From: Endozoicomonas sp. 4G
GTDB lineage: Bacteria > Pseudomonadota > Gammaproteobacteria > Pseudomonadales > Endozoicomonadaceae
Reading direction: 5' to 3'
DNA: 64,000 bases
Assembly: GCF_023822025.1 (NCBI RefSeq)
Contig: NZ_CP082909.1
Location: 744,001-808,000, forward strand
Part shown: positions 8,155-17,817 of the stretch, piece after piece
Layout of the letters: every line of letters starts with the position of its first letter
How positions within the stretch are numbered: position 1 is the first letter of the stretch
The notes under the pieces: model-generated
The model's database searches: none
Seen by the model: only the letters and a program-made list of their open reading frames with translations
Told to the model about the DNA's origin: nothing
Made by a program: the position numbers and the translations under genes

Positions 8155-9477
8155 TCATTCTTTATCGTCCTTCTTTCTTTTTTTGTTAGATGGCGGCTGG
8201 TCATACGCTTTTCTTTTGGGTCTCTGGTCGGCAGGCAGGTGGTTTTTTTTGTGCGTTTTTAGATTGCTCACTCGGTCGGTGCTGTAGTTGCAGTCCTCAT
8301 GGTCACACTGGTGTACCTTGGGTCTCTGGTCGGCAGGCAGGTGGATATGTTTGTGTGTATTCAGACTGCTCTTTTGGTCGGTTCTGTAGTTGCAGCCCTC
8401 ATGGTCACACTGGTGCAACTTAAGTCTCTGGTCGTCAGGCAGATGGGTCTGTTTGTGTTTTTTCAGGCTGCCCCTGTGGTCGGTTCTGTAGTTGCAGCCC
8501 TCGTGGTCACACCGATGCACCTTGGTTCTTTTGGGTTTCTGGTCGGCAGGCAGGTGGGTCTGCTTGTGTTTGTTCAGGCTGCCCCCGTGGTCGGTTCTGT
8601 AGTTGCAGCCCTCATAGTTACACTGGTGCACCTTGTGTCTCTGGTCGGCAGGCAGATGGGTCTGTTTGTGCTTTTTCAGACGATGCGACCGCGCGGAACT
8701 GTAGTCGCAGCCCTTATAGTCACACTGGTGAATCCTGGGTTTTTTGGGTCTCTGGTCGGCAGGCAGATGGGTCTGTTTGTGTGCTTTCAGATTGCTCATC
8801 AGATCGGTGTTGTAGTTGCAGTCCTTATGGTCACACTGGTGCACCTTGAGTCTCTGGTCGGCAGGCAGGTGGATCTGCTTGTGCCTTTTCAGATAGCTCG
8901 CCCATCTGGTGTTGTAGTTGCAGCCTTCATGGTCACACTGGTGCACCTTGGTTTTCTTGGGTCTCCGGTCGGCAGGCAGATGAATCGCCTCTGACCCAGT
9001 GGTTATTTCACTGTCTGAAGTGGGCTCCTGGTTAATCATTCTCAGTCTTAAAGTCGCACAGTACTCACTGAATTCGTTTAATGCTCGAAAAGGATCAGGT
9101 GTCGTGTTTACACACTGAACATCCGTTTCGGTATCCGTTTCGTTTTCTTCAGGGCTGCTGTCGCTGTTTCCATCAGAGGTACCCTTGTCTTCACTGTCAC
9201 TGTCTTCGCTGTAGGCACTATCATCAGAGGCTGCCCGACGATAAGTCCTGGCTTCGACGCCAGAGTCTGGAGAAAAGCAATAGCGAGTGTCTGGCTTTAA
9301 GGGAGTGTCATCATCGAAGCAAACCCGTGGCATGTCGAAGTGGTGCCATTCAATAAGCGCCTTGCCGACACCCAGAGCGAAGAGCAAAGACAACCTATTT
9401 TCCTGAGCGTGGCCTTTGGGGCAATGCACAGAAAAAGCAACGGCCAGAGTCAAAATCAATGGTTTTTTCAATAGCAA
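8155..9477 (-). CDS. ZF7: secreted C2H2 zinc-finger protein, 7 fingers
   Basis: 440 aa, TTG start, signal peptide with CPKGHA/QEN. Seven fingers: WASYLKR, LMSNLKA, RSHRLKK, HGGSLNK, HRGSLKK, QKSSLNT, RVSNLKT. The first and last helices are the same as in ZF8, with different fingers between, so the two genes look like siblings whose central fingers have been replaced. The tail is KRKAYDQPPSNKKRKK then DDKE. All Cys and His ligands are present. Confidence 0.85.
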   Translation of the reverse strand: MLLKKPLILTLAVAFSVHCPKGHAQENRLSLLFALGVGKALIEWHHFDMPRVCFDDDTPLKPDTRYCFSPDSGVEARTYRRAASDDSAYSEDSDSEDKGTSDGNSDSSPEENETDTETDVQCVNTTPDPFRALNEFSEYCATLRLRMINQEPTSDSEITTGSEAIHLPADRRPKKTKVHQCDHEGCNYNTRWASYLKRHKQIHLPADQRLKVHQCDHKDCNYNTDLMSNLKAHKQTHLPADQRPKKPRIHQCDYKGCDYSSARSHRLKKHKQTHLPADQRHKVHQCNYEGCNYRTDHGGSLNKHKQTHLPADQKPKRTKVHRCDHEGCNYRTDHRGSLKKHKQTHLPDDQRLKLHQCDHEGCNYRTDQKSSLNTHKHIHLPADQRPKVHQCDHEDCNYSTDRVSNLKTHKKNHLPADQRPKRKAYDQPPSNKKRKKDDKE

Positions 9478-9576
9478 GGGTTGGCTTCCCAGTTGTTGAA
9501 CTGTTTATTGAAAATTCAGGTTAGTCAAAATCTGGAAAGAGGTCGGAGGTTTCTTTACGGCGGGTTGGGAGATGGA

Positions 9577-10809
9577 TCATTTTTTGTCACCCTTCTTTCT
9601 TTTCTTGTTAGATGGCGGCTGGTCATACGCTTTTCTTTTGGGTTTCTTGGGTCTCTGGTCGGCAGGCAGGTGGGTCTGTTGGTGCGTTTTTAGATTGCTC
9701 ACTCGGTCGGTGCTGTAGTTGCAGTCCTCATGGCTACACTGGTGTACCTTGAGTCTCTGATCGGCAGGCAGGTGGGTCTGTTTGTGCATTTTCAAATGGC
9801 CCGTATGACCAGCACTGTAGTTGCAGCCCTCATGGTCACACTGGTGCACCTTGGGTCTTTTAGGTCTCAGATCGGTAGGCAGGTGGGTCTGAATGTGCCT
9901 TTTCAGATTGCTCCCATAGTCGGTGCTGTAGTTGCAGCCCTTATGGTCACACCGGTATGCCCAGAGTCTCTGGTCGTCAGGCAGGTGGGTCCGTTTGTGC
10001 TTTTTCAGACTGCCCCTGTGGTCGGTTCTGTAGTTGCAGCCCTCATGGTCACACTGGTGCACCTTGGTTCTTATGGGTCTCTGGTCGACGGGCAGGTGGG
10101 TCTGTTTGTGCCTTTTCAGATTGCCCGCATGGTTGGTGCTGTAGTTGCAGCCGTCATTGTCACACTGGAATGCCGTGAGTCTCTGGTTGGCAGGCAGATG
10201 GGTCTGTTTGTGCCTTTTCAGATAGCTCGCCCATCTAGTGTTGTAGTTGCAGCCTTCATGGTCACACTGGTGCACCTTGGTTTTCTTGGGTCTCTGGTCG
10301 GCAGGCGGGTGAATCAATTCTGACCCAGTGGCTATTTCAGTGTCTGAGGTGGAGTTCTGGTTAATCATTTTTAGTCTCAGAGTCGCACAAACCTCACTGA
10401 ATTCGTTTAATGCTCGAAAAGGATCACTTGTCGTGTTTACACACTGAACATTCGTTTCGGTATCAGTTTCGTCTTCTTCAGAAAGGTTGTCGCTGTTTTC
10501 ATCAGAAGTGCCGTTGTCTTCGGGCTCAGAACCCTCATCAGAGGCTGCCCGGCTGTGAGCCTTAGCTTCAACACCAGAATCAGGAGAGACGCCGGTGGCA
10601 AGAAAAAAGCAATAGCGGGGGGCTGGTTTTAAGAGGATGTCATCACCGAAGCAAATCCGTGGCATATCGAAGTGGTGCCATTCAATAAGCGTCTTGCCGA
10701 CACCCAGAGCGAAGAGCAAAGACAACCTGCTTTCCTGAGCGTGGCCTTTGGGGCAATGCACAGAAAAAGCAACGGCCAGAGTCAAAATCAATGGTTTTTT
10801 CAATAGCAA
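9577..10809 (-). CDS. ZF8: secreted C2H2 zinc-finger protein, 6 fingers
   Basis: 410 aa, TTG start, signal peptide as in ZF7. The acidic region differs: it carries an extra FLATGV segment and a shorter SEPEDN run instead of SDSED. Six fingers: WASYLKR, HAGNLKR, HRGSLKK, YGSNLKR, HTGHLKM, RVSNLKT. The tail KRKAYDQPPSNKKRKK ends in GDKK, the only member ending in Lys. All zinc ligands appear intact. Confidence 0.85.
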   Translation of the reverse strand: MLLKKPLILTLAVAFSVHCPKGHAQESRLSLLFALGVGKTLIEWHHFDMPRICFGDDILLKPAPRYCFFLATGVSPDSGVEAKAHSRAASDEGSEPEDNGTSDENSDNLSEEDETDTETNVQCVNTTSDPFRALNEFSEVCATLRLKMINQNSTSDTEIATGSELIHPPADQRPKKTKVHQCDHEGCNYNTRWASYLKRHKQTHLPANQRLTAFQCDNDGCNYSTNHAGNLKRHKQTHLPVDQRPIRTKVHQCDHEGCNYRTDHRGSLKKHKRTHLPDDQRLWAYRCDHKGCNYSTDYGSNLKRHIQTHLPTDLRPKRPKVHQCDHEGCNYSAGHTGHLKMHKQTHLPADQRLKVHQCSHEDCNYSTDRVSNLKTHQQTHLPADQRPKKPKRKAYDQPPSNKKRKKGDKK

Positions 10810-10907
10810 GGGTTGGCTTCCCAGTCGTTGAATTGTTTATTGAAAATTCAGGTTAGTCAAAATCTGGAAAGAGGCGGAGGTTTCTTTTAGCAGGGTTGGG
10901 AAGCGGA

Positions 10908-12548
10908 TCATTCTTTATCACCCTTCTTTCTTTTTTTGTTTGATGGCAGCTGTTCATTCGCTTTTCTTTTGAGTCTCTGGTCGGCAGGCAAGTGTTTTTG
11001 TTTGTGGGTTTTCAGATTGCCCTTGTGGTCGGTGCCGTAGTGACAGCCCTCATGGTCACACCGATGCACCTTGACTCTCTGGTCGTTAGGCAGGTGGGTC
11101 TGTTTGTGCCTTCTCAGATGGTTCACTAAGTCGGTGTTGTAGCCGCAGTCCTCATGGTCACACTGGTGCAGCTTGAGTCTCTGGTTGTCAGGCAGGTGGG
11201 TCTGTTTATGCCTTCTCAGATGGCTCCCCTGGTCGGAGCTGTAGTTGCAGCCCTCACGGTCACAGCGGTGCACCTTGAGTCTCTTGGGTCTTTGGTCGGC
11301 AGGCAGGTGGGTTTGCCTGTGCTTTCTCAGATTGTTCGCCCGGTTGGTGCTGTAGTTGCAGCCCTCATGGTGACACTGGTGATGCCTGGGTCTCTGGTCA
11401 TCAGGCAGATGGATCTGTTTGTGCGATATCAGGTTGCTTACGTGCACGGTGCTGTAGTTGCAGCCCTCATGCTGACAATGCACTTTAAGTCTCTGGTCGG
11501 CAGGCAAGTGTTTTTGTTTGTGGGTTTTCAGATTGCCCTTGTGGTCGGTACTGTAGTGACAGCCCTCATGGTCACATCGGTGCACCTTGAGTCTCTGGTC
11601 GGCAGGCAGGTGGGTGTGTTTGTGCATTTTCAGATTGCCCATGTGGTTGGTAGCGAAGTTGCAGCCCTCATGATCACACTGGTAAACCTTGGGTCTTTGC
11701 TTGGCAGGCAGGTGGGTCTGTTTGTGTGCTTTCAGATTGCCCACTTGGTTGGTGCTGTAGTTGCAGTCCTTATGGTCACACTTGTGCACCTTAGGTCTCT
11801 TGACTCTCTGGTTGGCAGGCAGGTGGGTCTGTTGGTGTTTATTCAGATTGCCCACGTACTTGGTGCTGTACTTGCAGCCCTCATGGTCACACTGGTGCAC
11901 CTTGGGTATTTTGGGTCTCTGGTTGGCAGGCAGGTGGGTGGGTTTGTGCTTTTTCAGATTGCCCTTGTGGTTTGTGCTGTAGTTACAGCCCTCATGTTCA
12001 CACCGGTGCACCTTGGGTTTTCTGGTTATTTTACTGCCTGAAATAGACTCCTGCTGAATCATTTCCAGTCTAAGGGTCGCACAATACTCACTGATTTCGT
12101 TCAGTGTTCGAAAAGGGTCAGGTGTCGTATTTACACACTGAACATCAATTTCGGTATCAGTTTCGGTATCAGTGTCGTCTTCGTCAGAATGGTTGTCACT
12201 GCTTTCATCACGGCTGCCGCTGTCTTCGCTGTCACTGTCTTCGCTGTTGGCACTATCATCAGAGACTGCCTGACTGTAAGCCTTAGCTTCGACGCCAGGG
12301 TCAGGATAAAAGCAATAGCGAGTGTCTGGCTTTAAGAGGATGTCATCACCGAAGCAAACGTGCATCAGACTCCCCTTTTGTTTGGCGGTTGCAATGATTT
12401 CACGTTGCTGATGGTTTCTTTGCTGGATCTCAGTGGTGATAGTTTTGGCCATAGAGAAGAGCAACCTGTTTTCCTGAGCCTGACCATTGGAGCAATACAC
12501 AGAAAAAGCAACGGCCAAGGTCAAAATCAATGGTTTTTTGGATAGCAA
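10908..12548 (-). CDS. ZF9: secreted C2H2 zinc-finger protein, 10 fingers, divergent N-terminal segment
   Basis: 546 aa from the family-consensus TTG (an in-frame TTG also exists 15 nt upstream at 12563). After a signal peptide ending NGQA/QEN, the usual DMPRVCF segment is replaced by a Gln/Lys-rich helical stretch (about residues 33-65). Ten fingers: HKGNLKK, YVGNLNK, QVGNLKA, HMGNLKM, HKGNLKT, HVSNLIS, RANNLRK, QGSHLRR, LVNHLRR, HKGNLKT. Finger 6 lacks one residue before its first Cys pair (HCQHEGC). Fingers 5 and 10 share the same helix. Tail: KRKANEQLPSNKKRKK. Confidence 0.85.
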   Translation of the reverse strand: MLSKKPLILTLAVAFSVYCSNGQAQENRLLFSMAKTITTEIQQRNHQQREIIATAKQKGSLMHVCFGDDILLKPDTRYCFYPDPGVEAKAYSQAVSDDSANSEDSDSEDSGSRDESSDNHSDEDDTDTETDTEIDVQCVNTTPDPFRTLNEISEYCATLRLEMIQQESISGSKITRKPKVHRCEHEGCNYSTNHKGNLKKHKPTHLPANQRPKIPKVHQCDHEGCKYSTKYVGNLNKHQQTHLPANQRVKRPKVHKCDHKDCNYSTNQVGNLKAHKQTHLPAKQRPKVYQCDHEGCNFATNHMGNLKMHKHTHLPADQRLKVHRCDHEGCHYSTDHKGNLKTHKQKHLPADQRLKVHCQHEGCNYSTVHVSNLISHKQIHLPDDQRPRHHQCHHEGCNYSTNRANNLRKHRQTHLPADQRPKRLKVHRCDREGCNYSSDQGSHLRRHKQTHLPDNQRLKLHQCDHEDCGYNTDLVNHLRRHKQTHLPNDQRVKVHRCDHEGCHYGTDHKGNLKTHKQKHLPADQRLKRKANEQLPSNKKRKKGDKE

Positions 12549-12645
12549 GGCCTGGCTTCCCAATTGTTGAGCTGTTTATTAGGAAGTCAGGTTAGTAAAA
12601 ATCTGGAGAGGTTGGAGATTTCTTTTAGCAGGGTTGGCAAGCGGA

Positions 12646-14109
12646 TCATTCTTTATCACCCTTCTTTCTTTTCTTGTTCGATGGCAGCTGTTCATACGCT
12701 TTTCTTTTGGGTCTCGGGTCGTCAGGCTGGTGGGCCAGTTTGTGCCTTTTCAGTTTGTGCCTTTTCAGATTGAACGCATGGTTGGTGCTGTAGTTACAGT
12801 CCTCATGTTCACAGTGGTAAGTCCTGGGTCTCTGCTCGGCAGGCAGGTGGGTCTGTTTGTGTCTTCTCAGATTGCTCGGCTGGTCGGAGCTGTAGTTGCA
12901 GCCCTCATGGTTACAGTGATTCACCTTGAGTTTATTGCGTCTCTGGTTAGCAGGCAGGTGTTTCTGTTTGTGCGCATTCAGGTTACCTATGTGATTGGTG
13001 CTGTAGTTGCAGCCCTGATGATCACACTGGCGCAACCCGGGCCTCTGGTCAGCAGGCAGGTGGGTCTGCTTGTGCTTTCTCAGATTATCCTTCTTGTCGC
13101 TGCTGTAGTTGCAGTCCTGATGGGCGCATTGGTACAACTTGGATCCCTTGGGTCTCTGGTGGGCGGGCAGGTGGGTCAGTTTGTGCTGTTTCAGATTGCC
13201 CTTATAGTAGCCGCTGTAGTGACAGCCCGCATGGTCGCATTGGTGCAACTTGAGTCTCAGCTCGGCAGGCAGGTGGGTCAGTTTGTGCTTTTTCAGATTG
13301 CCCATATGGTTGGTGCTGTAGTGACAGCCCTGATGATCACACAGGTGCGTCTTGGTTCTTTGCTCGCCAGGCAGGAGGGTCTTTTTATGCCTTTTTAAGT
13401 AGCCTGCCTTTTTGCTTTTGTAGTTGCAGCCCTCATGGTCACAGGGGGACTTCCTGGGTTCTTGGTGGGCAGGCGGGTGGCTCTGTTTGTGCGCTTCCAG
13501 GTGGCTCGCCTGATCGGTGCAGTCAGCAGGTGAGGGGATTTGGGGAGGATTAACAGAGTCCGCTTTTGCCACTTCTGCCTCTGACTCAGTGGCTATTTCA
13601 GTGCCTGAAACGGACTCCTGCTTAATCTTTTTCAGTATCAGAGTCGAACAATACTGACTGATTTCATTCGCTACCGGAAAAGGAGTCATTGTCATGGTTA
13701 CATACTGAACATCGGTTTCGCTCTCGGTTTCGCTCTCGGCTTCGTCTTCGTTTGAAGTGTTGTCGCTGTTTTCATCGGAGGTGCTGTTGTCTTCAATGTT
13801 AGAACCATCATCAGAAGCTACCCGACGGTAAGCCTTAGCTTCGATGCCAGAGTCGGGAGAAAAACAATATTCAATGGCCTCACTCTCTTCACTTTCGTCA
13901 GATAACCGCTTTATCCGGGTGGGTTGGCCGGTTCCCAGACGTACTGAGACCTCAATAAAGGGCTTCGGGGTTTTGATAAGCGCCTTGCCGACAGTCAGGG
14001 AGAAAAGCAAAGGCAACCTGTTTTTTTGAGTTTCCTGAGCGTGGCCATTGGAGCAATGCACAGAAAAAACAACGGCCAAGGTCAAAATCAAGGTTTTTTT
14101 AGATAGCAA
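12646..14109 (-). CDS. ZF10: secreted C2H2 zinc-finger protein, 7 fingers plus a degenerate one
   Basis: 487 aa from the consensus TTG (open frame extends to 14160, but that TTG sits in the conserved TTGACTAACC intergenic module). Signal peptide then acidic region, then an IKQE motif near the end of the acidic region. A degenerate finger lacking its first Cys pair is followed by helices KAGYLKR (its last His is Leu, so zinc binding is doubtful), HMGNLKK, YKGNLKQ, KKDNLRK, HIGNLNA, QPSNLRR and HAFNLKR. The last finger has a duplicated LKRHK. Tail: KRKAYEQLPSNKKRKK. Confidence 0.85.
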   Translation of the reverse strand: MLSKKTLILTLAVVFSVHCSNGHAQETQKNRLPLLFSLTVGKALIKTPKPFIEVSVRLGTGQPTRIKRLSDESEESEAIEYCFSPDSGIEAKAYRRVASDDGSNIEDNSTSDENSDNTSNEDEAESETESETDVQYVTMTMTPFPVANEISQYCSTLILKKIKQESVSGTEIATESEAEVAKADSVNPPQIPSPADCTDQASHLEAHKQSHPPAHQEPRKSPCDHEGCNYKSKKAGYLKRHKKTLLPGEQRTKTHLCDHQGCHYSTNHMGNLKKHKLTHLPAELRLKLHQCDHAGCHYSGYYKGNLKQHKLTHLPAHQRPKGSKLYQCAHQDCNYSSDKKDNLRKHKQTHLPADQRPGLRQCDHQGCNYSTNHIGNLNAHKQKHLPANQRRNKLKVNHCNHEGCNYSSDQPSNLRRHKQTHLPAEQRPRTYHCEHEDCNYSTNHAFNLKRHKLKRHKLAHQPDDPRPKRKAYEQLPSNKKRKKGDKE

Positions 14110-14184
14110 GGCCTGGCTTCCCAGTTGTTGAACGGTTGATTGGGAAATCAGGTTAGTCAAAATCTGGAGAAAGGTCGGAGGTTT

Positions 14185-15627
14185 CTATTCTTTATCACCC
14201 TTCTTTCTTTTCTGGTTAGATGGCAGCTGGTCATACGCTTTCCTTTTGGGTCTCTTAGGTCTCAGCTCGGCAGGCAGGTGGGTTCGTTTGTGCACTTTCA
14301 GACTACCGACGTGGTCGGTGCTGTAGTTGCAGCTTTCATGGTCACACTGGTGCATCCTGGGTCTCTCGGTTCTCTGGTCGGCAGGCAGGTGGGTCAGTTT
14401 GTGCCTTTTCAGATGGCTCTGGCGGTCGGTAATGTAGTTACAGGCCTCATGGTGGCACTGGTGCACCTTGGGCTTTTTAGGTCTCAGCTCGGCAGGCAGG
14501 TGGATCTGTTTGTGCGTTTTCAGATTGCTCGCGAGCTCGGAGCTGTAGGTGCAGCCCTCGTGGTCACACTGGTACGTCTTGGCTCTCTGGTCGGCAGGCA
14601 AGTGAGTTTGTTTGTGCATTTTCAGATTGCCCGCCTGGAAGGCGCTGTAATTGCAGCCTTCATGGTCACAATGGTGAGGTTTCTGGTCGGCAGGCAGGTG
14701 GGTCTGTTTGTGCGTTTTCAGACTGCCTGCCTGGTAGGTGCTGTAGTTGCAGCCTTCATGGTCACATTGGTGCGTCTTGGCTCTCTGGTCGGCAGGTAGG
14801 TGGGTCTGTTTGTGCGTTTTCAGACTGCCCGCCTGGTAGGTGCTGTAGTTGCAGCCCGCATGGTCACATTGGTGCGTCTTGGGTCTCTCGGGTCTCTGGT
14901 CGGCAGGCAGGTGGGTTTGTTTGTGCGTTATCAGGCTGCCACTGTGGTCGGTTTTGTAGTTGCAGCCCTCATGGTCACATTGGAGCGGCTTGGGTCTCTT
15001 GGGTCTCTGTTCGGCAGGTAGGTGAGTCTGTTTGTGCCTTTTCAGATGGCTCGTTTGGTCGGTGCTGTAGTTGCAGCCCTGATAGTCACAGTGGTGCTCC
15101 TTGGTTCTCTGGTCAGCAGGCAGGTGCGTCTGTTTGTGCATTTTCAGATGGTTTGCCCGATCGCTTCTGTAGCAGCAGCCCTCATAGTCACACCGGTGCA
15201 CCTTGAGTATCTTGGGTCTCTTGGGTCTCTGGTCAGCAGGCAGGTGGGTCTGTTTGTGTGTTTTCGGAGTGGCTATTTCACTGTCTGAAACCGGCTCCTG
15301 CTTAATCTTTTGCACTGTCAGAGTTGCACAATACTGACTGATTTCATTGGCTGCTCGAAAGGGATTAAACGTTGTGGTTACATACTGAACATCAGTTTCG
15401 GTCTCAGTTTCGTCTTCATTTGAACGGTTGTTGCTGTTTTCATCAGAGGTGCCGGTGTCTTCACTGTCAGAACCGTTATCAGAGGCTGCCCGGTGGTAAG
15501 CCTTAGCTTCGACGTTGGAGTTGGGAGAAAAGCAATATTCAATGGCCTCACTCTCTTCATGGCCACTAGAACAATGCACATAAAAAGCAACGGCCAAGGT
15601 TACAATCAAGGGTTTTTTGGATAGCAA
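14185..15627 (-). CDS. ZF11: C2H2 zinc-finger protein, 9 fingers, signal cleavage site deleted
   Basis: 480 aa from the consensus TTG (frame open to 15678). The hydrophobic N-terminus is kept, but an in-frame deletion joins SSGH directly to EESEAIEYCF, removing the Ala cleavage position and about 45 residues compared with ZF10. The protein may stay membrane-anchored or be cleaved elsewhere. IKQEPVSDSE follows. A half-finger then nine fingers: RANHLKM, QTSHLKR, HSGSLIT, QAGSLKT, QAGSLKT, QAGNLKM, LASNLKT, RQSHLKR, HVGSLKV; fingers 4 and 5 share a helix. Stop is TAG. Tail: KRKAYDQLPSNQKRKK. Confidence 0.85.
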   Translation of the reverse strand: MLSKKPLIVTLAVAFYVHCSSGHEESEAIEYCFSPNSNVEAKAYHRAASDNGSDSEDTGTSDENSNNRSNEDETETETDVQYVTTTFNPFRAANEISQYCATLTVQKIKQEPVSDSEIATPKTHKQTHLPADQRPKRPKILKVHRCDYEGCCYRSDRANHLKMHKQTHLPADQRTKEHHCDYQGCNYSTDQTSHLKRHKQTHLPAEQRPKRPKPLQCDHEGCNYKTDHSGSLITHKQTHLPADQRPERPKTHQCDHAGCNYSTYQAGSLKTHKQTHLPADQRAKTHQCDHEGCNYSTYQAGSLKTHKQTHLPADQKPHHCDHEGCNYSAFQAGNLKMHKQTHLPADQRAKTYQCDHEGCTYSSELASNLKTHKQIHLPAELRPKKPKVHQCHHEACNYITDRQSHLKRHKLTHLPADQRTERPRMHQCDHESCNYSTDHVGSLKVHKRTHLPAELRPKRPKRKAYDQLPSNQKRKKGDKE

Positions 15628-15702
15628 GGCCTGGCTTCCCAGTTGTTGAACGGTTGATTGGGAAATCAGGTTAGTCAAAATCTGGAGAAAGGTCAGAGGT
15701 TT

Positions 15703-16701
15703 CTATTCTTTATCACCCTTCTTTCTTTTCTTGTTAGATGGCGGCTGGTCACAGGCTTTTCTTTTGGTTCTCTGGTTGGCAGGCAGGTGGATTTGTTTGT
15801 GCCTTTTCAGATCGTCTTTCCGGTCGGTGCTGTAGTCGCAGCTCTGATGGTCACAGTGGTGCACCTTAGGTCTTTTGGTTCTCTGGTCGGGAGGCAGGTG
15901 AGTCTGTTTGTGCCTTCTCAGATTGCTCGGCTGGTTGGTGCTGTAGTTGCAGCCTTCATGGTTACATAGGTGCTCCCTGAGTCTCTGGTCGGCAGGCAGG
16001 TGGATCTGTTTGTGCATTCTCAGATGGTTCGCCCGGGTGGTGCTGTAGTTGCAGCCCCCGTGGTCACACCGTTGCATCCCGGGTCTCTGGTCGGCGGGCA
16101 GGTGGATCTGTTTGTGTGCTTTCAGGTGACCCGTGTGGTCGGTGCTGAAGTTGCAGCCCTCATGGTCACACTGAAGCTCCTTGAGTCTCTGGTCGGTAGG
16201 CAGGTGGGTCTGCTTGTGCCTTATCAGATGGTCGGCCCGGTTGGTGCTGTAGTTGCAGCCCGTATGGTCACACTGGTGCAGCCTGGGTTTGTGCTCGACA
16301 GGCAGGTGGGTCTGTTTGTGTGTTTTCAGTAAAGTGGACTCCTCGTTGATCATTTTCAGTCTCAGAGTCGAGCAATACTCACTGATTTTGTTTAATGCCC
16401 GAAAAGGATCCTGAGTTGTGGTCACATACTGAACATCCGTTTTGGTCTCAGTGTCACTATCCGTGTCGTCTTCGTTTGAACCGTTGTCGCTGCTTTCATC
16501 AGAGGTGCCACTGTCTTCGGTGTCAGAGTCATCAGGAGCTGTCCGGCTGTAAGCCTTAGCTTCGACGCCAGAATCAGGAGAAAAGCAATAGCCGGTGTCT
16601 GGTTTTTGTGGTGGCAGCCTGTTTTCTTGAACGTGACTTCCAGGACAATGTACAGAAAAGGCAATGGCCAAGGTTGAAATCAATGTTTTTTTGAATAGCA
16701 A
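15703..16701 (-). CDS. ZF12: secreted C2H2 zinc-finger protein, 5 fingers
   Basis: 332 aa, TTG start. Signal peptide MLFKKTLISTLAIAFSVHC with a possible cleavage at SHV/QEN, weaker than GHA. The region after it is shortened (NRLPPQKPDTGYCF). A half-finger (LLKTHKQTH) without its Cys pair precedes five intact fingers: RADHLIR, HTGHLKA, RANHLRM, QPSNLRR, RKDDLKR. Half-fingers at this spot recur in ZF10-ZF14, suggesting a common ancestor in which the first finger lost its front half. Tail: KRKACDQPPSNKKRKK. Stop TAG. Confidence 0.85.
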   Translation of the reverse strand: MLFKKTLISTLAIAFSVHCPGSHVQENRLPPQKPDTGYCFSPDSGVEAKAYSRTAPDDSDTEDSGTSDESSDNGSNEDDTDSDTETKTDVQYVTTTQDPFRALNKISEYCSTLRLKMINEESTLLKTHKQTHLPVEHKPRLHQCDHTGCNYSTNRADHLIRHKQTHLPTDQRLKELQCDHEGCNFSTDHTGHLKAHKQIHLPADQRPGMQRCDHGGCNYSTTRANHLRMHKQIHLPADQRLREHLCNHEGCNYSTNQPSNLRRHKQTHLPPDQRTKRPKVHHCDHQSCDYSTDRKDDLKRHKQIHLPANQRTKRKACDQPPSNKKRKKGDKE

Positions 16702-16796
16702 AGCCCGGCTTCCCAGTCGTTAAACTGTTTATTTGGAAATCAGGTTAGTCGAAATCTGGAGAGGGCGGTGGTTTCTTTGGAGTGGGTTGGGAGGCG

Positions 16797-17774
16797 TCAT
16801 TCGTTATCACCCTTCTTTCTTCTCTTGTTGGATGACAGCTGGTCATAGGCCTTTCTTTTGGGTCTCTGGTCAGCAGGCAGGTGGGTCTGCTTGTGCTTTT
16901 TCAGATTGCCCATGAAGCCGGTTATGTAGTTGCAGCCCTTGTGGTCACACTGGAGCACTTTGGGTCTCTGGGGTCTTTTAGGCTTTTGGTCGGCAGGAAG
17001 GTGGGTCTGTTTGTGTGATTTCAGGTTGCCCACCTGGGCGGCTCTGTAGTGGCAGCCCTCATGGTCACACTGGTGCACCCTGGGTCTTTTGGGTCTCTGG
17101 TCGGCAGGCAGGTGGATCTGTTTGTGCTTTTTCAGATTGCTCATGAAGGTGGTGCTGTAGTGGCAGCCCTCATGGTCACATTGCACCTTGGGTCTCTTGG
17201 GTCTCTGGTCGGCAGGCAGGTGGGTCTGTTTGTGCTTTTTCAGATTGCTCGCGAAGCGGCTGCTGTATTTGCAGTCTCCATGGTCACATTGGTGCACCTT
17301 GGGTCTCTTGTTGGCTGGCAGGTGGATCTGCTCGTGCTTTTTCAGGTGGTTAACAGAGTCGACTTCTGTCACTTCTGTCACTTCTGTCTCCGACTCTGTG
17401 AGTCTTTTACTGTCTGAAGTGGACTCCTCATTAATCATTTTCATTCTCAGAATCGCACAATACTCACTGATTTCGTGTAATGCTCGAAAAGGACTAAGTG
17501 TCGTGTTTACACACTGAACATAAGTTGTGGTATCAGATTCCTCTTCTTCAGAGCTGTTGTCGTTGTTTTCATCAGAGGTGCTGTTGTCTTCACTGACAGA
17601 ACCATCATCATTCGTGGGTGAGACCTCAATAAACGGCTTGGGGCTGTTGATAAGCGCTTTGCCGAAAGTCAGGGCGAAGAGCAAAGCCATACTATTTTCC
17701 TGAGCGTGATCATTAGAGCAATGCACAGAGAAAGCTATGGTCAAGATCAAAATCAATGGTTTTTTGAATAGCAA
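16797..17774 (-). CDS. ZF13: secreted C2H2 zinc-finger protein, 4 fingers
   Basis: 325 aa, TTG start, signal peptide ending NDHA/QEN. Short acidic region with a repeated EVTEVTEVD stretch before the half-finger VNHLKKHEQIH. Four full fingers: FASNLKK, FMSNLKK, QVGNLKS, FMGNLKK; Phe at helix position -1 is particular to this member. Linkers include the longest form seen, with RPQRPK added. Tail: KRKAYDQLSSNKRRKK. Confidence 0.85.
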   Translation of the reverse strand: MLFKKPLILILTIAFSVHCSNDHAQENSMALLFALTFGKALINSPKPFIEVSPTNDDGSVSEDNSTSDENNDNSSEEEESDTTTYVQCVNTTLSPFRALHEISEYCAILRMKMINEESTSDSKRLTESETEVTEVTEVDSVNHLKKHEQIHLPANKRPKVHQCDHGDCKYSSRFASNLKKHKQTHLPADQRPKRPKVQCDHEGCHYSTTFMSNLKKHKQIHLPADQRPKRPRVHQCDHEGCHYRAAQVGNLKSHKQTHLPADQKPKRPQRPKVLQCDHKGCNYITGFMGNLKKHKQTHLPADQRPKRKAYDQLSSNKRRKKGDNE

Positions 17775-17817
17775 GGCCTGTTTTCCCAGTCATTGAAACA
17801 CTTATTGGAAAGTCAGG

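Noticed and set aside
14110-14160. Extended N-terminus of ZF10 and ZF11 starting at TTG of TTGACTAACC
   Set aside because: The extra residues are encoded by the conserved intergenic module, and in most paralogues that stretch contains stops in this frame. The family-consensus TTG before the signal peptide is preferred.
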